Counted from the first letter of the stretch, positions 27,774 to 36,652 are shown. The stretch is DNA of 64,000 bases from Bacillota bacterium (GCA_023439125.1 JAEXOU010000008.1:1-64000), one strand, 5' to 3'. Program-made: numbers and translations. The notes: generated from the sequence alone by a model not told the origin.

Positions 27774-28691
27774 TTACTTCTTTAAAACTGACTCATGATC
27801 ATATAGAACTGACTCATCGTTGATAATCGCAGTTCCAATACCTTTGTTTGTAAAAAATTCAAGCAAAAGGCAATGTTCTCTACGACCATCTAGTATATGT
27901 ACTCTTGATACTCCATTTCTTACAGCATCAATACAATTCTTTAGTTTTGGTAGCATTCCCCCACCAATAATACCTTCCTCAATCAATTGATCAGCTTCTT
28001 CTAGAGTTAGAGCAGAAATTAAGGAATCCTTATCATCAAAATCACGATAAACCCCTTCAATATCAGTTAAAAAGGCTAGTTTTTCAGCACCAATTGCTGT
28101 AGCAACTGCACACGCTGCATCATCTGCATTAATGTTATAAGCCTTAAAATCCTGATCCAGCCCGATTGGAGCGATGATTGGAATAAAATCATTGTTGATT
28201 AAAGTATCAATTAAATCTGTATTTACTTTGGTTACATTACCAACAAAACCAATGTCCTGGCCATTCACTATTTTCTTCTCAACCATTAACGTAGCACCAT
28301 CTTTACCACTAATGCCAACTGCCTTGACACCCATTTGTTCCACCATCTGAACGAGGTGCTTATTTACTTTGCCGAGTACCATCTCCGCAACTTCCATTGT
28401 AACCTCATCCGTTACTCTGAGTCCCTCAACAAATGTAGATTCATGACCTAGTAAAGAAACCCATTTACTGATTTCTTTACCACCACCATGAACGATGATT
28501 GGTTGCATACCAACTAACTTTAATAAAACAACATCCTTAATTACATTAAGCTGTAATTCAGGATCTAGCATTGCACTTCCACCATATTTTACAACAACCT
28601 TTTTATTATTAAATTTCTGTATATATGGTAATGCCTCAATTAATGTTTGAGCTTTTACTAAAATCTGATCAACTTCTTTTTCCTGTGTCAT
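27774..28691 (-). CDS. argB: Acetylglutamate kinase
   Basis: The 305-residue amino-acid kinase phosphorylates N-acetylglutamate. It shows the N-terminal VVKYGGSAM and the substrate loop IVHGGGKEIS, and the C-terminal GGMLPKLKNCIDAV. A 25-residue N-terminal helix is present before the kinase core, as in ring-shaped arginine-inhibited ArgB enzymes, so feedback inhibition by arginine is likely (inference from the family). Gaps to argJ and argD are 14 and 18 bases. Confidence 0.96.
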   Translation of the reverse strand: MTQEKEVDQILVKAQTLIEALPYIQKFNNKKVVVKYGGSAMLDPELQLNVIKDVVLLKLVGMQPIIVHGGGKEISKWVSLLGHESTFVEGLRVTDEVTMEVAEMVLGKVNKHLVQMVEQMGVKAVGISGKDGATLMVEKKIVNGQDIGFVGNVTKVNTDLIDTLINNDFIPIIAPIGLDQDFKAYNINADDAACAVATAIGAEKLAFLTDIEGVYRDFDDKDSLISALTLEEADQLIEEGIIGGGMLPKLKNCIDAVRNGVSRVHILDGRREHCLLLEFFTNKGIGTAIINDESVLYDHESVLKK

Positions 28692-28705
28692 TGTATTCTC
28701 TCCTC

Positions 28706-29926
28706 TTATGATCGATAATCTGCATTGATTTTTACATAATCGTATGTCAAATCACAACCCCAAGCAGTTGCTGATTCCTCTCCTGCTTTCATATCCGCAA
28801 TCACAGTTACCTCTTTTGAAGATAAAATCTTTGTAGCAAGTTCTTCCGAAAACTCCAATGCTACGCCATCTTCAATCAATTTTACTTTACCTTCTACACT
28901 CTCAAAATATAAATCAACGGTATCAGGATTAAATTTAACACCTGAATACCCCATCGCGCAGATAAATCTACCGCAGTTCGCGTCATTTCCAAACACTGCT
29001 GTCTTTACTAGACTAGAGGTAATAATTGATTTACTGAGAATAACAGCCTCTTCATAAGTTGCAGCATGATAAATCTTTGCTTCAATCAGTTTGCTAGCAC
29101 CTTCTCCGTCAGCAGCCATTATCTTAGCAAGATTCGTAGATACATAATTTAATGCCTCACAAAATAGTTCAAAATCTGCATCCTTTTTTGTAATTTCTTC
29201 ATTACCAGCCAACCCATTCGCTAGCACTACATATGTATCATTCGTTGAAGTATCTCGGTCGACTGAAATCATATTGAAACTCTTCTGAACACTGGCACTT
29301 AAAGCTTCTTGTAATAATTCTTTGCTTATCGCAGCATCTGTTGTAACAACGCCTAACATTGTAGCCATATTTGGATGTATCATGCCTGAGCCCTTTGCCA
29401 TTGCGCCAATTGTGACAGTTTTTCCTCCAAGTTCAATGGAAACTGCACATTCCTTTGAGACTGTATCGGTTGTCATAATAGCCTCAGCTGCTAGATGTCC
29501 TGCTTCTATCGTATCAGCTAATGCTTCCTTTAATAGCTTCGTTCCTGCTACTATTGTGTTCATTGGCATATTTCTTCCAATTACACCTGTTGATGCAGTT
29601 AGAACAGTATCAGCTTCAATGCCTAATTGTTTCGCCATCTCTTTTGCCATAGTTTCATTGTCTTGTTCTCCAACGACTCCAGTACATGCATTAGCTACAC
29701 CACTATTTAAGATAACTGCCTGTAGTTTCTTTCCACTCTTAATTAAGTTGATATCCCACTTCACAGGAGCCGCCTTCACCACATTCGTTGTAAACGTACC
29801 AGCTGCAACAGAAGGTACTGTTGAAAATACTAATGCCATGTCTTTTTTCTGTTTTTTAATTCCTGCGTATACACCGGCAGCTTGAAATCCCATTGCTGCA
29901 GTAACACCACCACTTATTGTCTTCAT
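28706..29926 (-). CDS. argJ: Bifunctional ornithine acetyltransferase / N-acetylglutamate synthase
   Basis: The protein self-cleaves at Ala-Thr in the motif NMATMLGVVTTDA, forming two chains. It moves acetyl from acetylornithine to glutamate and may also use acetyl-CoA. An ArgJ-type cyclic pathway explains why argE and argA are not needed. I prefer ATG 29926 (AGGCAGGA upstream) to ATG 29968, which has no site. It is the first gene of argJBD; argC is not in the window, although it often precedes argJ. Confidence 0.95.
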   Translation of the reverse strand: MKTISGGVTAAMGFQAAGVYAGIKKQKKDMALVFSTVPSVAAGTFTTNVVKAAPVKWDINLIKSGKKLQAVILNSGVANACTGVVGEQDNETMAKEMAKQLGIEADTVLTASTGVIGRNMPMNTIVAGTKLLKEALADTIEAGHLAAEAIMTTDTVSKECAVSIELGGKTVTIGAMAKGSGMIHPNMATMLGVVTTDAAISKELLQEALSASVQKSFNMISVDRDTSTNDTYVVLANGLAGNEEITKKDADFELFCEALNYVSTNLAKIMAADGEGASKLIEAKIYHAATYEEAVILSKSIITSSLVKTAVFGNDANCGRFICAMGYSGVKFNPDTVDLYFESVEGKVKLIEDGVALEFSEELATKILSSKEVTVIADMKAGEESATAWGCDLTYDYVKINADYRS

Positions 29927-30001
29927 ATGAAATCCTGCCTTTCTATTACTAAAGAATTGACCGACCATCTACTTAAATGATATGAAATTTATTTAAGTAT
30001 T

Positions 30002-30031
30002 TTTATGCATTGAAATCATCGTTTATGCATT
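30002..30031 (-). promoter_or_regulatory. Paired direct repeats downstream of the argJ promoter, possible operator
   Basis: The decamer TTTATGCATT occurs at 30002-30011 and 30022-30031, exactly 20 bases apart, about two helical turns. They lie just downstream of the predicted argJ transcription start. The position fits a repressor such as ArgR, but the sequence is not a clear match to the ARG-box consensus. Confidence 0.4.
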
Positions 30032-30052
30032 AATTTGGTAAAAGTTTTTATA

Positions 30053-30081
30053 ATTATACATCGAATATAATTATTATGCAA
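30053..30081 (-). promoter_or_regulatory. argJ: Promoter for argJBD
   Basis: On the minus strand a -35 TTGCAT and perfect -10 TATAAT are 17 bases apart. The transcript would start near 30046, giving a leader of about 120 bases before the argJ start codon. Confidence 0.65.
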
Positions 30082-30095
30082 GTACTAATTCAAAA

Positions 30096-30392
30096 AAGTG
30101 TTTTGCTTGCAAAAGACTCGTGCCAAGCGCGGTCGCGTAAGCGACATCTTCCTATCGCGCTTGTGTGCATCTTGCGGAGCTTTTTTTATGAGGATGTCGC
30201 ACTAGCTGAATATTGTATAAAAGGATGAAGAACGATGGTATTTTTCAGAGTGCCTTACAAGTCCCCACACGCACTTTGTGGGGCTTTACAAGCACAGCTT
30301 TTGTTCCGCGCCGTAGCGTAGCGTAGCGTAGTGCGCATCCTGCGGAGCATTTTTTATATATTAGGAAATTCAGACGAATTTCCTAATATATA
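30096..30392. repeat. Dispersed palindromic element, family 2, copy 1 (composite)
   Basis: The first part (30096-30192) is almost the same as 33350-33430: it contains TTTGCTTGCAAAA, CCAAGCGCGGTCGCG, GCGACATCTT and CGCGCTTGTGTGCAT. A 150-base insert follows with CCTTACAAGTCCCCACA, GGGGCTTTACAAG and a GTAGC run (30312-30330). The end repeats TGCGGAGC and finishes with a perfect 16 bp inverted repeat (30355-30370 and 30377-30392, TATATATTAGGAAATT). The insert part has a relative in the hairpin at 37260-37300. No open frame of note is present. Confidence 0.8.
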
Positions 30393-30469
30393 AAAAACCA
30401 TACAAGCTAATTCTTTATGACTTACTACCAATATTTATGATGTAAGTATAAAATAATTAGATTGTATGG
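30392..30469 (-). terminator. Long hairpin terminator after maf
   Basis: CCATACAA (30398-30405) pairs with TTGTATGG (30462-30469), with further inner pairs TAATT/AATTA and ACTTAC/GTAAGT. On the minus strand it is followed by TTTTTTATATA. It lies 11 bases after the maf stop. Its T-run forms the edge of the family 2 repeat element. Confidence 0.7.
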
Positions 30470-30480
30470 CTATCACGTTT

Positions 30481-31059
30481 TTATTCCATTGTTAATTCTT
30501 TTATAACTTTGTAAAGATGAGCAATCGGTAATCCAACGATTGTGTAATAATCTCCTTCGATCCGATTGACATAACAAGCAAACTTTCCTTGTATAGCGTA
30601 AGCGCCTGCCTTATCCATTGGTTCTTTTGATTCAATATAAGCTTGAATCTCTCTCTCTGACATAGATGCAATCGTTACCTTTGCTTTTTCATAAAAGGTT
30701 TCATAACGGCTCGTCCCATCGATTTCTTTTCCAATCACTGTAACGCCTGTATATACCTCATGATCTCTACCTGCAATCATTCGTAGCATCTTTGCTGCAT
30801 GCTCTTCATCTTTTGGTTTGCCGAGAATCGTTTGATCCACAGCTACTACAGTGTCTGCTCCGATAATAATGACTGGTCCGTCCTTTTGTGATGCAATATC
30901 TTCTGCTTTCACTCTTGATAATTGCATTACAAAATCACTCGGTACGTCTGAAGTCGCTATTTCCTCCTTCTGTGAAGGTTCAATTGAAAAAACATATCCA
31001 ACTTGACTTAGTATTTCTTTTCTTCTTGGTGAACCAGAAGCCAATATAATAGGGTACAT
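30481..31059 (-). CDS. maf: Maf-family nucleotide pyrophosphatase
   Basis: The 192-residue protein starts with the Maf signature LASGSPRRKEIL and has the conserved GADTVVAVDQTILGKPKD and SKEPMDKAGAYAIQG segments. Maf proteins hydrolyse non-standard or pyrimidine nucleoside triphosphates (dTTP/UTP type) and can affect septum formation. It follows the PAP2 gene by 20 bases on the same strand. AGAAAGGA precedes the ATG. Confidence 0.95.
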   Translation of the reverse strand: MYPIILASGSPRRKEILSQVGYVFSIEPSQKEEIATSDVPSDFVMQLSRVKAEDIASQKDGPVIIIGADTVVAVDQTILGKPKDEEHAAKMLRMIAGRDHEVYTGVTVIGKEIDGTSRYETFYEKAKVTIASMSEREIQAYIESKEPMDKAGAYAIQGKFACYVNRIEGDYYTIVGLPIAHLYKVIKELTME

Positions 31060-31079
31060 ATGAATTCCTTTCTAATGTA

Positions 31080-31796
31080 TTAGTTTATTATTTTTTTTGA
31101 CTTCATTGAACGAATATTAAAAGGTAAGTATTCCACTAGTTCCCGTTTTAATCTTATCTTAGCGAAAAGATGATCATATTTTGGAACATACGCAATACAA
31201 TACATAATGATTGATAACAATACTGAAAAGAAAAAATCAATGATAGAGTGTTGCTTTACAAGAACAGTAGACATACAAATTAGTGTACTAAGTACAATAA
31301 CACTCGTCGTAAACCATTTCTTCTTATTTAAACGATCACATTTTAGTATTGCAATAGCTACACCAATCGCATTAAAACAATGAAGACTTGGGCAAACATT
31401 CGTACCGGGATCGATCGTATAAATAAATCTAGTCAAATCGATTAAGAAATTATCTTTTCCTAATGAATTTAAGTCAGGACGAAAATATACACCAGTCGGA
31501 TATAACGAATATGTGATCAAACATATTGTCATACCTATAAATAAAAACATACAAATACGGTAGTATTCTTCACGCGATGTTAAGAAAAAATATGCAATTG
31601 TTAACGGTATATACGGAAACCATAAATAATATGGTATAATAAACCACTCATTAAATGGGATAAATTTATCCAAGGATATTTCAACTGCATGGAAGGAATC
31701 TGCACTAATCTGATTCAAATAGAAAAACCAAATTAAATAAAAAATAAAATACAATAAAATCCAGCCATGGCTTAACTGCTTAATAAATTGTTTCAT
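31080..31796 (-). CDS. PAP2-family membrane phosphatase
   Basis: The 238-residue protein has about six membrane helices. PAP2 motifs 2 and 3 are present as PSLHC (His139) and KQHSIIDFF (His183, Asp187). The spacing and the CPSLHC form are like inositolphosphotransferase/Aur1-type PAP2 proteins, so a phospholipid or polyprenyl-phosphate substrate is likely but not proven. Motif 1 (Kx6RP) is weak, seen only as YFRPDLN. It is followed closely by maf. Confidence 0.85.
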   Translation of the reverse strand: MKQFIKQLSHGWILLYFIFYLIWFFYLNQISADSFHAVEISLDKFIPFNEWFIIPYYLWFPYIPLTIAYFFLTSREEYYRICMFLFIGMTICLITYSLYPTGVYFRPDLNSLGKDNFLIDLTRFIYTIDPGTNVCPSLHCFNAIGVAIAILKCDRLNKKKWFTTSVIVLSTLICMSTVLVKQHSIIDFFFSVLLSIIMYCIAYVPKYDHLFAKIRLKRELVEYLPFNIRSMKSKKIIN

Positions 31797-31957
31797 TCTT
31801 TTTTCTCCCTTTAATTATTGCTAAAACTATACATATCTCCATTATTAATCTTAACAATATTCTCCTATGTAAACATTATGTTACATTTTAACATATCAAT
31901 CTTACAAAATATATAGTGTAAAGTAAAAATTTAGATTAAGATTTTATTAAAAAGGTA

Positions 31958-31986
31958 TTGAAACTAATTCACTTTTGATGTATATT
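31958..31986 (+). promoter_or_regulatory. argG: Promoter for argG
   Basis: TTGAAA and TATATT are spaced by 17 bases, about 45 bases before the start codon. The -10 region overlaps TGTATATTTATAACATTCA, which has one good ARG-box half (CATTCA) and one poor half, so control by ArgR is possible. Confidence 0.6.
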
Positions 31987-32029
31987 TATAACATTCAATT
32001 GATTTTTATTCAATAAAGGAGGAAGTTAC

Positions 32030-33259
32030 ATGAAAGAAAAGGTTATTCTCGCTTATTCTGGTGGGTTGGATACCACTGCAATTATCCCTTGGTTAAAGGA
32101 GAATTATGACTACGAAGTTATCTGCTGCTGTATCGATGTTGGTCAGGGTAATGAATTAGATGGGCTGGAAGAAAGAGCAAAACTCTCCGGAGCTACAAAA
32201 CTGTACATAGAGCACTTAACCGATGAATTCGTTGATGAATATGTTATTCCATGTGTAAAGGCGAATGCTGTTTACGAAAACAAATATTTACTAGGTACTT
32301 CGATGGCAAGACCTGTAATCGCTAAGAAATTAGTTGAGGTTGCTAGAAAAGAAGGTGCTGTTGCTATTTGCCACGGTGCTACTGGTAAGGGAAATGACCA
32401 AGTACGCTTTGAGTTAGGTATCAAAGCATTAGCACCTGATTTAAAGATTATTGCACCTTGGAGATGTAATGAAACTTGGAAGATGTCTTCACGTGAAGAT
32501 GAAATCGAATATTGTAAGGCTCATGGAATTGATCTTCCTTTTGATGCAAGTCACAGTTATAGCCGCGACCGTAACTTATGGCATATCAGCCATGAAGGAC
32601 TTGAATTAGAGGACCCAGCAAATGCACCAAACTATGATCATCTATTAGTACTAGGTGTAACACCTGAAAAAGCTCCAGATGAAGGCGAGACACTCTCCCT
32701 TACGTTTGAAAAAGGTGTTCCAGTTGCATTGAATGGTGTTAAGATGAAAGCTTCTGAGATTATTACAAAGTTAAATGAACTTGGTGGAAAACATGGTGTT
32801 GGAATTGTAGATATCGTAGAAAACCGTGTAGTTGGTATGAAATCCCGTGGTGTTTATGAGACTCCTGGTGGAACTATCTTAATGGAAGCTCATACACAAC
32901 TTGAAGAATTAATTCTTGATCGTGCTACATTAACTTGTAAAAAAGAAATAGGCAATAAATTCGCTGATGTTGTATACGAAGGAAAATGGTTTACGCCACT
33001 TCGTGAAGCTTTACAAGCTTTCGTAGAAGTAACTCAACAGTATGTTACTGGCGAAGTTAAGTTAAAACTTTACAAAGGAAATATCATTAAACAAGGAACA
33101 ACAAGTCCATATTCTTTATACAATGAAAGCATTGCCTCCTTTACAACCGGTGACCTATATGATCATCATGATGCAGAAGGCTTCATTAACCTATTTGGTC
33201 TATCCTTAAAGGTTCGTGCAATGAAGATGGCTGAAGTAGAGAACAACAAAAAGAAATAG
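32030..33259 (+). CDS. argG: Argininosuccinate synthase
   Basis: The 409-residue enzyme joins citrulline and aspartate using ATP. It begins KVILAYSGGLDTTAI, where SGGLDT is the ATP pyrophosphatase loop, and has the conserved CHGATGKGNDQVRFE and the citrulline-binding DASHSYSRDRNLWHIS. A strong AAAGGAGG site precedes the ATG. argH, which usually follows, is absent; a terminator lies ten bases after the stop. The gene is transcribed in the opposite direction from argJBD. Confidence 0.97.
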   Translation: MKEKVILAYSGGLDTTAIIPWLKENYDYEVICCCIDVGQGNELDGLEERAKLSGATKLYIEHLTDEFVDEYVIPCVKANAVYENKYLLGTSMARPVIAKKLVEVARKEGAVAICHGATGKGNDQVRFELGIKALAPDLKIIAPWRCNETWKMSSREDEIEYCKAHGIDLPFDASHSYSRDRNLWHISHEGLELEDPANAPNYDHLLVLGVTPEKAPDEGETLSLTFEKGVPVALNGVKMKASEIITKLNELGGKHGVGIVDIVENRVVGMKSRGVYETPGGTILMEAHTQLEELILDRATLTCKKEIGNKFADVVYEGKWFTPLREALQAFVEVTQQYVTGEVKLKLYKGNIIKQGTTSPYSLYNESIASFTTGDLYDHHDAEGFINLFGLSLKVRAMKMAEVENNKKK

Positions 33260-33269
33260 GTATACAATT

Positions 33270-33319
33270 GGGTTGCCTGAAATCTAATTTCATAATAAGA
33301 TTTCAGGTAGCCCTTATTT
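33270..33319 (+). terminator. argG terminator
   Basis: Arms 33270-33285 and 33298-33313 form a 16 bp stem with two G-U pairs around GCCTGAAATCT, followed by TTATTTATT. It closes the argG transcript. Confidence 0.85.
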
Positions 33320-33349
33320 ATTGTTTCAGTTCAATTGCATAAAATGTAG

Positions 33350-33499
33350 AAAAGTGCTTTGCTTGCAAAATACTCGCGCCAAGCGCGGTCGCGTTTGCGA
33401 CATCTTTATTTCGCGCTTTGTGTGCATATTTGCGTCCTTCTTTTTGGACGCTTTTTTATATACTTGGAAATTTAGAGGAATTTCCAAGTATATAAAAAA
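33350..33499. repeat. Dispersed palindromic element, family 2, copy 2
   Basis: The core at 33350-33430 matches copy 1 at 30096 for about 80 bases with few changes. It is followed by a small hairpin GCGTCC/GGACGC plus T-run (33432-33457) and a perfect 16 bp inverted repeat TATATACTTGGAAATT (33457-33472 and 33479-33494). In copy 1 the same type of inverted repeat is present but with a different sequence, and the arms have changed together, keeping the pairing. Confidence 0.82.
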
Positions 33500-33524
33500 G
33501 GGCTATCGCATGAAGCGACAGCCC
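33494..33524 (-). terminator. Terminator after the Cys-Asp-Arg protein gene
   Basis: Arms GGGCTATCGC (33500-33509) and GCGACAGCCC (33515-33524) pair, and on the minus strand a T-run follows at 33494-33499. It lies just after the small Cys-rich gene, which supports that gene being real and transcribed. Confidence 0.82.
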
Positions 33525-33538
33525 CGAGAAAGAAATGG

Positions 33539-33877
33539 TTAATCACAATCACATCTCTCACAGCAACGTCTACATCTTTCTCTGTTTCTGCCACGGCCAC
33601 AATCTCTGTCTCTGTCTCTGTCGCAATCCCTGTCTCTGTCGCAGCCACCATTTCTGTTTCTGTCATCTCTGTCTCTGTCACAGTCACAATCCCTATCTCT
33701 GTCACAATCTCTGTCTCTGTCACAGTCACAATCCCTGTCTCTGTCACAGCCACAATTTCCGTTTCTACCGCAGCGATTACCAAAGCAATTACCAAAGCAG
33801 TTACCACAGCGGTTTCCACAGCGGTTACCAAAGCAACCATTAAAAAATCCACAACAACTGTTATTGAAACAACACAT
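33539..33877 (-). CDS. Low-complexity Cys/Asp/Arg repeat protein
   Basis: The 112-residue protein starts MCCFNNSCCGFF, continues with Cys-Gly-Asn-Arg repeats (GNRCG), then about 55 residues of alternating Asp and Arg with regular Cys (DRDRDCD), and ends RCRRCCERCDCD. Roughly a quarter of residues are Cys. GAGGTG lies before ATG 33877 and a good terminator follows, so it is likely a true gene although no family is recognised. Such composition could bind metals or form a disulfide-linked coat or surface layer; both are guesses. Other frames over the same repeats lack a ribosome site. Confidence 0.72.
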   Translation of the reverse strand: MCCFNNSCCGFFNGCFGNRCGNRCGNCFGNCFGNRCGRNGNCGCDRDRDCDCDRDRDCDRDRDCDCDRDRDDRNRNGGCDRDRDCDRDRDRDCGRGRNRERCRRCCERCDCD

Positions 33878-34024
33878 ATAATTCACCTCGCCTAATTATT
33901 AATAGTAAATAATACTATCACTATAATCTATGACAATATTTTGTAAATAGTGACAAAATATAAAAATATTTTCAGAAAAATGTCGTATCTTATCTTCTAT
34001 AATTTACTTGAATATGATTAAACA

Positions 34025-34053
34025 TTGAATCGTAAATTTTCGTATGATATAAT
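34025..34053 (+). promoter_or_regulatory. Promoter for cellobiose phosphorylase
   Basis: TTGAAT and a perfect TATAAT are 17 bases apart, 63 bases before the start codon. Confidence 0.7.
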
Positions 34054-34116
34054 TGTGACATCGTTATTTTAATGGTTATATTGAGATTTCAAATAAAAAT
34101 TAAGGAGATACAGTTT

Positions 34117-36510
34117 ATGAATTATGGATATTTTGATGAAGTAAACAGAGAATATGTTATAACAAAACCAAATACACCTGCGCCTTGGGCTAACTACCTT
34201 GGTTCTCCAGAATATGGTGCTATCATCTCAAACAATGCTGGTGGATACAGTTTTGTAAAGAGTGGTGCGAATGGTAGAATATCAAGATATATATTTAATC
34301 AGGAAGATAAACCAGGACGTTACCTTTATCTAAGAGATGATGATACAAAAGATTACTGGTCAGCTTCTTGGCAACCAGTTGGAAAGGATTTGAATACATA
34401 CAAGAATGTTTGTCGCCATGGTACTGCTTATACAATCATCAGTGCAGATTATACTGATATACATAGCGAGGCATCATATTATGTACCATTGAATAAAACA
34501 CACGAGGTTTGGAGATTAAAGGTAACAAATAATGACACAAAAGAACGTTCCATCTCTACTTTTGGATATATAGAATTTACGAATGAAGATCATTATGAAA
34601 ATGATCAGGTAAATTTACAATATACATTATTTATTACTAGAACTTATTTCAAAGGAAATAAGATTCTTCAAGCAATTAATGAAAATGATTGCAAAGATGC
34701 GCAAGGTACTAACCATAGAGAACGCTTCTTCGGTATGGTTGGACAGCCTATCACATCTTATAATGGAGATAAAACTTCATTTATCGGTAACTATCATAGT
34801 TATGGTAATCCAATCGCAGTGGAAAATGGCCAATGTGATAATACATTAAACTACAATTCCAACAGTTGTGCTGCACTTCATTCTGCAGTTAAGCTAGCAC
34901 CTGGTGAGACGAAAGAATTCATCTATGTGTTAGGCAAAAAAAATGACAAAGAATCTTCAGAAATCTTAAAGCATTACGAAGCTGCTGGTGCTGTTGATGC
35001 AGAACTTAATGAGTTAAAATCTTACTGGCACAATAAATTAGAAAGCTTCAAAGTGAATACTCCAGATGCTAACTTTAACAGCATGATTAACACTTGGAAT
35101 GCATATCAATGCTTTATGACATTTATCTGGTCAAGAGCTGCTTCCTTTATCTATTGTGGGTTAAGAAACGGATATGGTTATCGTGATACGGTTCAGGACA
35201 TTCAAGGTGTAATTCATCTAGACCCTGAAGCTGCTGCTGATAAAATTCGCTTCATGTTATCTGCTCAAGTGAATAACGGTGGTGGTTTGCCTTTAGTAAA
35301 ATTTGATCATAATGCAGGTCATGAAGATACTCCAGATGATATGTCTTATGTACAGGCAACTGGACATCCTGCTTATCGTGCAGATGATGCTCTATGGTTA
35401 TTCCCAACCGTACTTAAATATATTGGAGAATCTGGAAATAAAGCATTTATTGATGAAGTAATTCCTTATGCGAATAAAGAAGAAGGAACCGTTTATGATC
35501 ATTTAAAGAGAGCAATTCAATTCTCTATGGAGCGCCTTGGTAATCATAATATGCCAGCTGGTCTTCATGCCGACTGGAATGACTGTTTACGTCTTGGCAA
35601 GAAAGGGGAATCCTCTTTCGTAGCGTTACAGCTCTATTATGCAATGACAATTATTCGTGAGTTTGCTGTCGAAAAGAACGATCATGACTACATTTCCTAT
35701 ATTGATAAAACACAAAAGGAATTAGGCGACACGATTCAAGAACTCTGTTGGGAAGATGACCGCTATATCCGTGGATTTAAAGAAGATGGGCAGGTTATCG
35801 GTTCTAAGAAGGATCCAGAGGCTAATATGTGGCTCAATCCACAATCTTGGGCAGTAATCAGTGGACTTGCTACAAAGGAGCAAGCAGAAAAAGCATTAGA
35901 GTCTGTTCATCGCGAGTTAAATACGAAATACGGTTGCCGTGTTATGGCTCCTTCATTTGAAAATCATGCATTTGATGGTGCATTGGCAATCTTATTCAAT
36001 AAATCAACGAAGGAAAATGGCGGTATCTTCTCACAGCCTCAAGGATGGATTATACTTGCTGAAGCTTTGATGGGACATGGTAATCGTGCTTATGAATATT
36101 TTACAGAATGTTCCCCTGCTACTCAGAATGATAATGCAGATGTTCGTGTACTTGAGCCATATGTACATGGTCAATTTACAGAATCAGTTGACAGCCCATT
36201 TGAAGGACGTTCTCACGTTCATTGGTTAACTGGTACTGCTTCTACTGTTATGGTTGGCTGTGTAGAAGGAATCCTTGGTATGCGCCCTGATTTAAATGGC
36301 TTATTAGTAGCACCTTCTATCCCAAGTACTTGGAACGGACTCACGATTGAAAAAATATTCCGCGGAAAGAAGCTTAACATTACAATTAAGAATGAAAACG
36401 GTGCAGAAGGTGGCTTTAGAGAGTTCTTCCTAAATGGCGAAAAACTAGAGAAGAATTATATCCCAGCAGATAAAATGAAAGATGTAAATGACGTTCTTTT
36501 AGTAATGTAA
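34117..36510 (+). CDS. Cellobiose phosphorylase-like enzyme (GH94)
   Basis: AAGGAG lies before ATG 34117; the upstream in-frame ATG at 34072 lacks a site. The 797-residue protein begins YGYFDEVNREYVITKPNTPAPWANYLG in the manner of clostridial cellobiose phosphorylases. The GH94 catalytic segment HADWNDCLRLG is at about 484-494 and holds the general-acid Asp. The enzyme splits cellobiose with phosphate into glucose-1-phosphate and glucose in the cytoplasm, saving ATP. Length fits cellobiose rather than the longer cellodextrin enzymes, but related disaccharide phosphorylases cannot be excluded. No signal peptide. No transporter gene is adjacent. Confidence 0.9.
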   Translation: MNYGYFDEVNREYVITKPNTPAPWANYLGSPEYGAIISNNAGGYSFVKSGANGRISRYIFNQEDKPGRYLYLRDDDTKDYWSASWQPVGKDLNTYKNVCRHGTAYTIISADYTDIHSEASYYVPLNKTHEVWRLKVTNNDTKERSISTFGYIEFTNEDHYENDQVNLQYTLFITRTYFKGNKILQAINENDCKDAQGTNHRERFFGMVGQPITSYNGDKTSFIGNYHSYGNPIAVENGQCDNTLNYNSNSCAALHSAVKLAPGETKEFIYVLGKKNDKESSEILKHYEAAGAVDAELNELKSYWHNKLESFKVNTPDANFNSMINTWNAYQCFMTFIWSRAASFIYCGLRNGYGYRDTVQDIQGVIHLDPEAAADKIRFMLSAQVNNGGGLPLVKFDHNAGHEDTPDDMSYVQATGHPAYRADDALWLFPTVLKYIGESGNKAFIDEVIPYANKEEGTVYDHLKRAIQFSMERLGNHNMPAGLHADWNDCLRLGKKGESSFVALQLYYAMTIIREFAVEKNDHDYISYIDKTQKELGDTIQELCWEDDRYIRGFKEDGQVIGSKKDPEANMWLNPQSWAVISGLATKEQAEKALESVHRELNTKYGCRVMAPSFENHAFDGALAILFNKSTKENGGIFSQPQGWIILAEALMGHGNRAYEYFTECSPATQNDNADVRVLEPYVHGQFTESVDSPFEGRSHVHWLTGTASTVMVGCVEGILGMRPDLNGLLVAPSIPSTWNGLTIEKIFRGKKLNITIKNENGAEGGFREFFLNGEKLEKNYIPADKMKDVNDVLLVM

Positions 36511-36521
36511 TTAGGGTTCTT

Positions 36522-36652
36522 TTCTATAATTTCATGCGTCATTTTGCACATAAAAGACTTGCTAAAAATGGATGACAAACAAATTTTCGAAGCATACTGT
36601 TATGAAGTCGTCGGTACGTAAGGGCCTATATTTTTGGCCCTTACGTATTTTT
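36522..36652. repeat. Dispersed palindromic element, family 1, copy a (half element)
   Basis: The segment CGTCATTTTGCAC, AGACTTGCTAAAAATGG, ATGACAAAC, AGCATACTGTTATGAAGTCG, ending in the central hairpin GGTACGTAAGGGCC, matches the reverse complement of the right arm of the full element at 51924-52162. Only one arm and the centre are present. It sits right after the GH94 stop codon. Confidence 0.85.
36613..36652 (+). terminator. Terminator after the GH94 gene, formed by the element centre
   Basis: Perfect 12 bp arms TACGTAAGGGCC (36615-36626) and GGCCCTTACGTA (36636-36647) are followed by TTTTT. The GH94 gene therefore appears to use the repeat element as its terminator. Confidence 0.88.

Noticed and set aside
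29322..29885. 187-codon antisense frame in argJ
   Set aside because: It is a long shadow of a well-conserved gene, with no ribosome site or family match.
33472..33852. Glu/Thr/Val-rich frame and a His/Cys frame over the 33.5-33.9 kb repeat
   Set aside because: Both are alternative frames of the hexamer-like DNA repeat; only the Cys-Asp-Arg frame has a ribosome site and a matching terminator.
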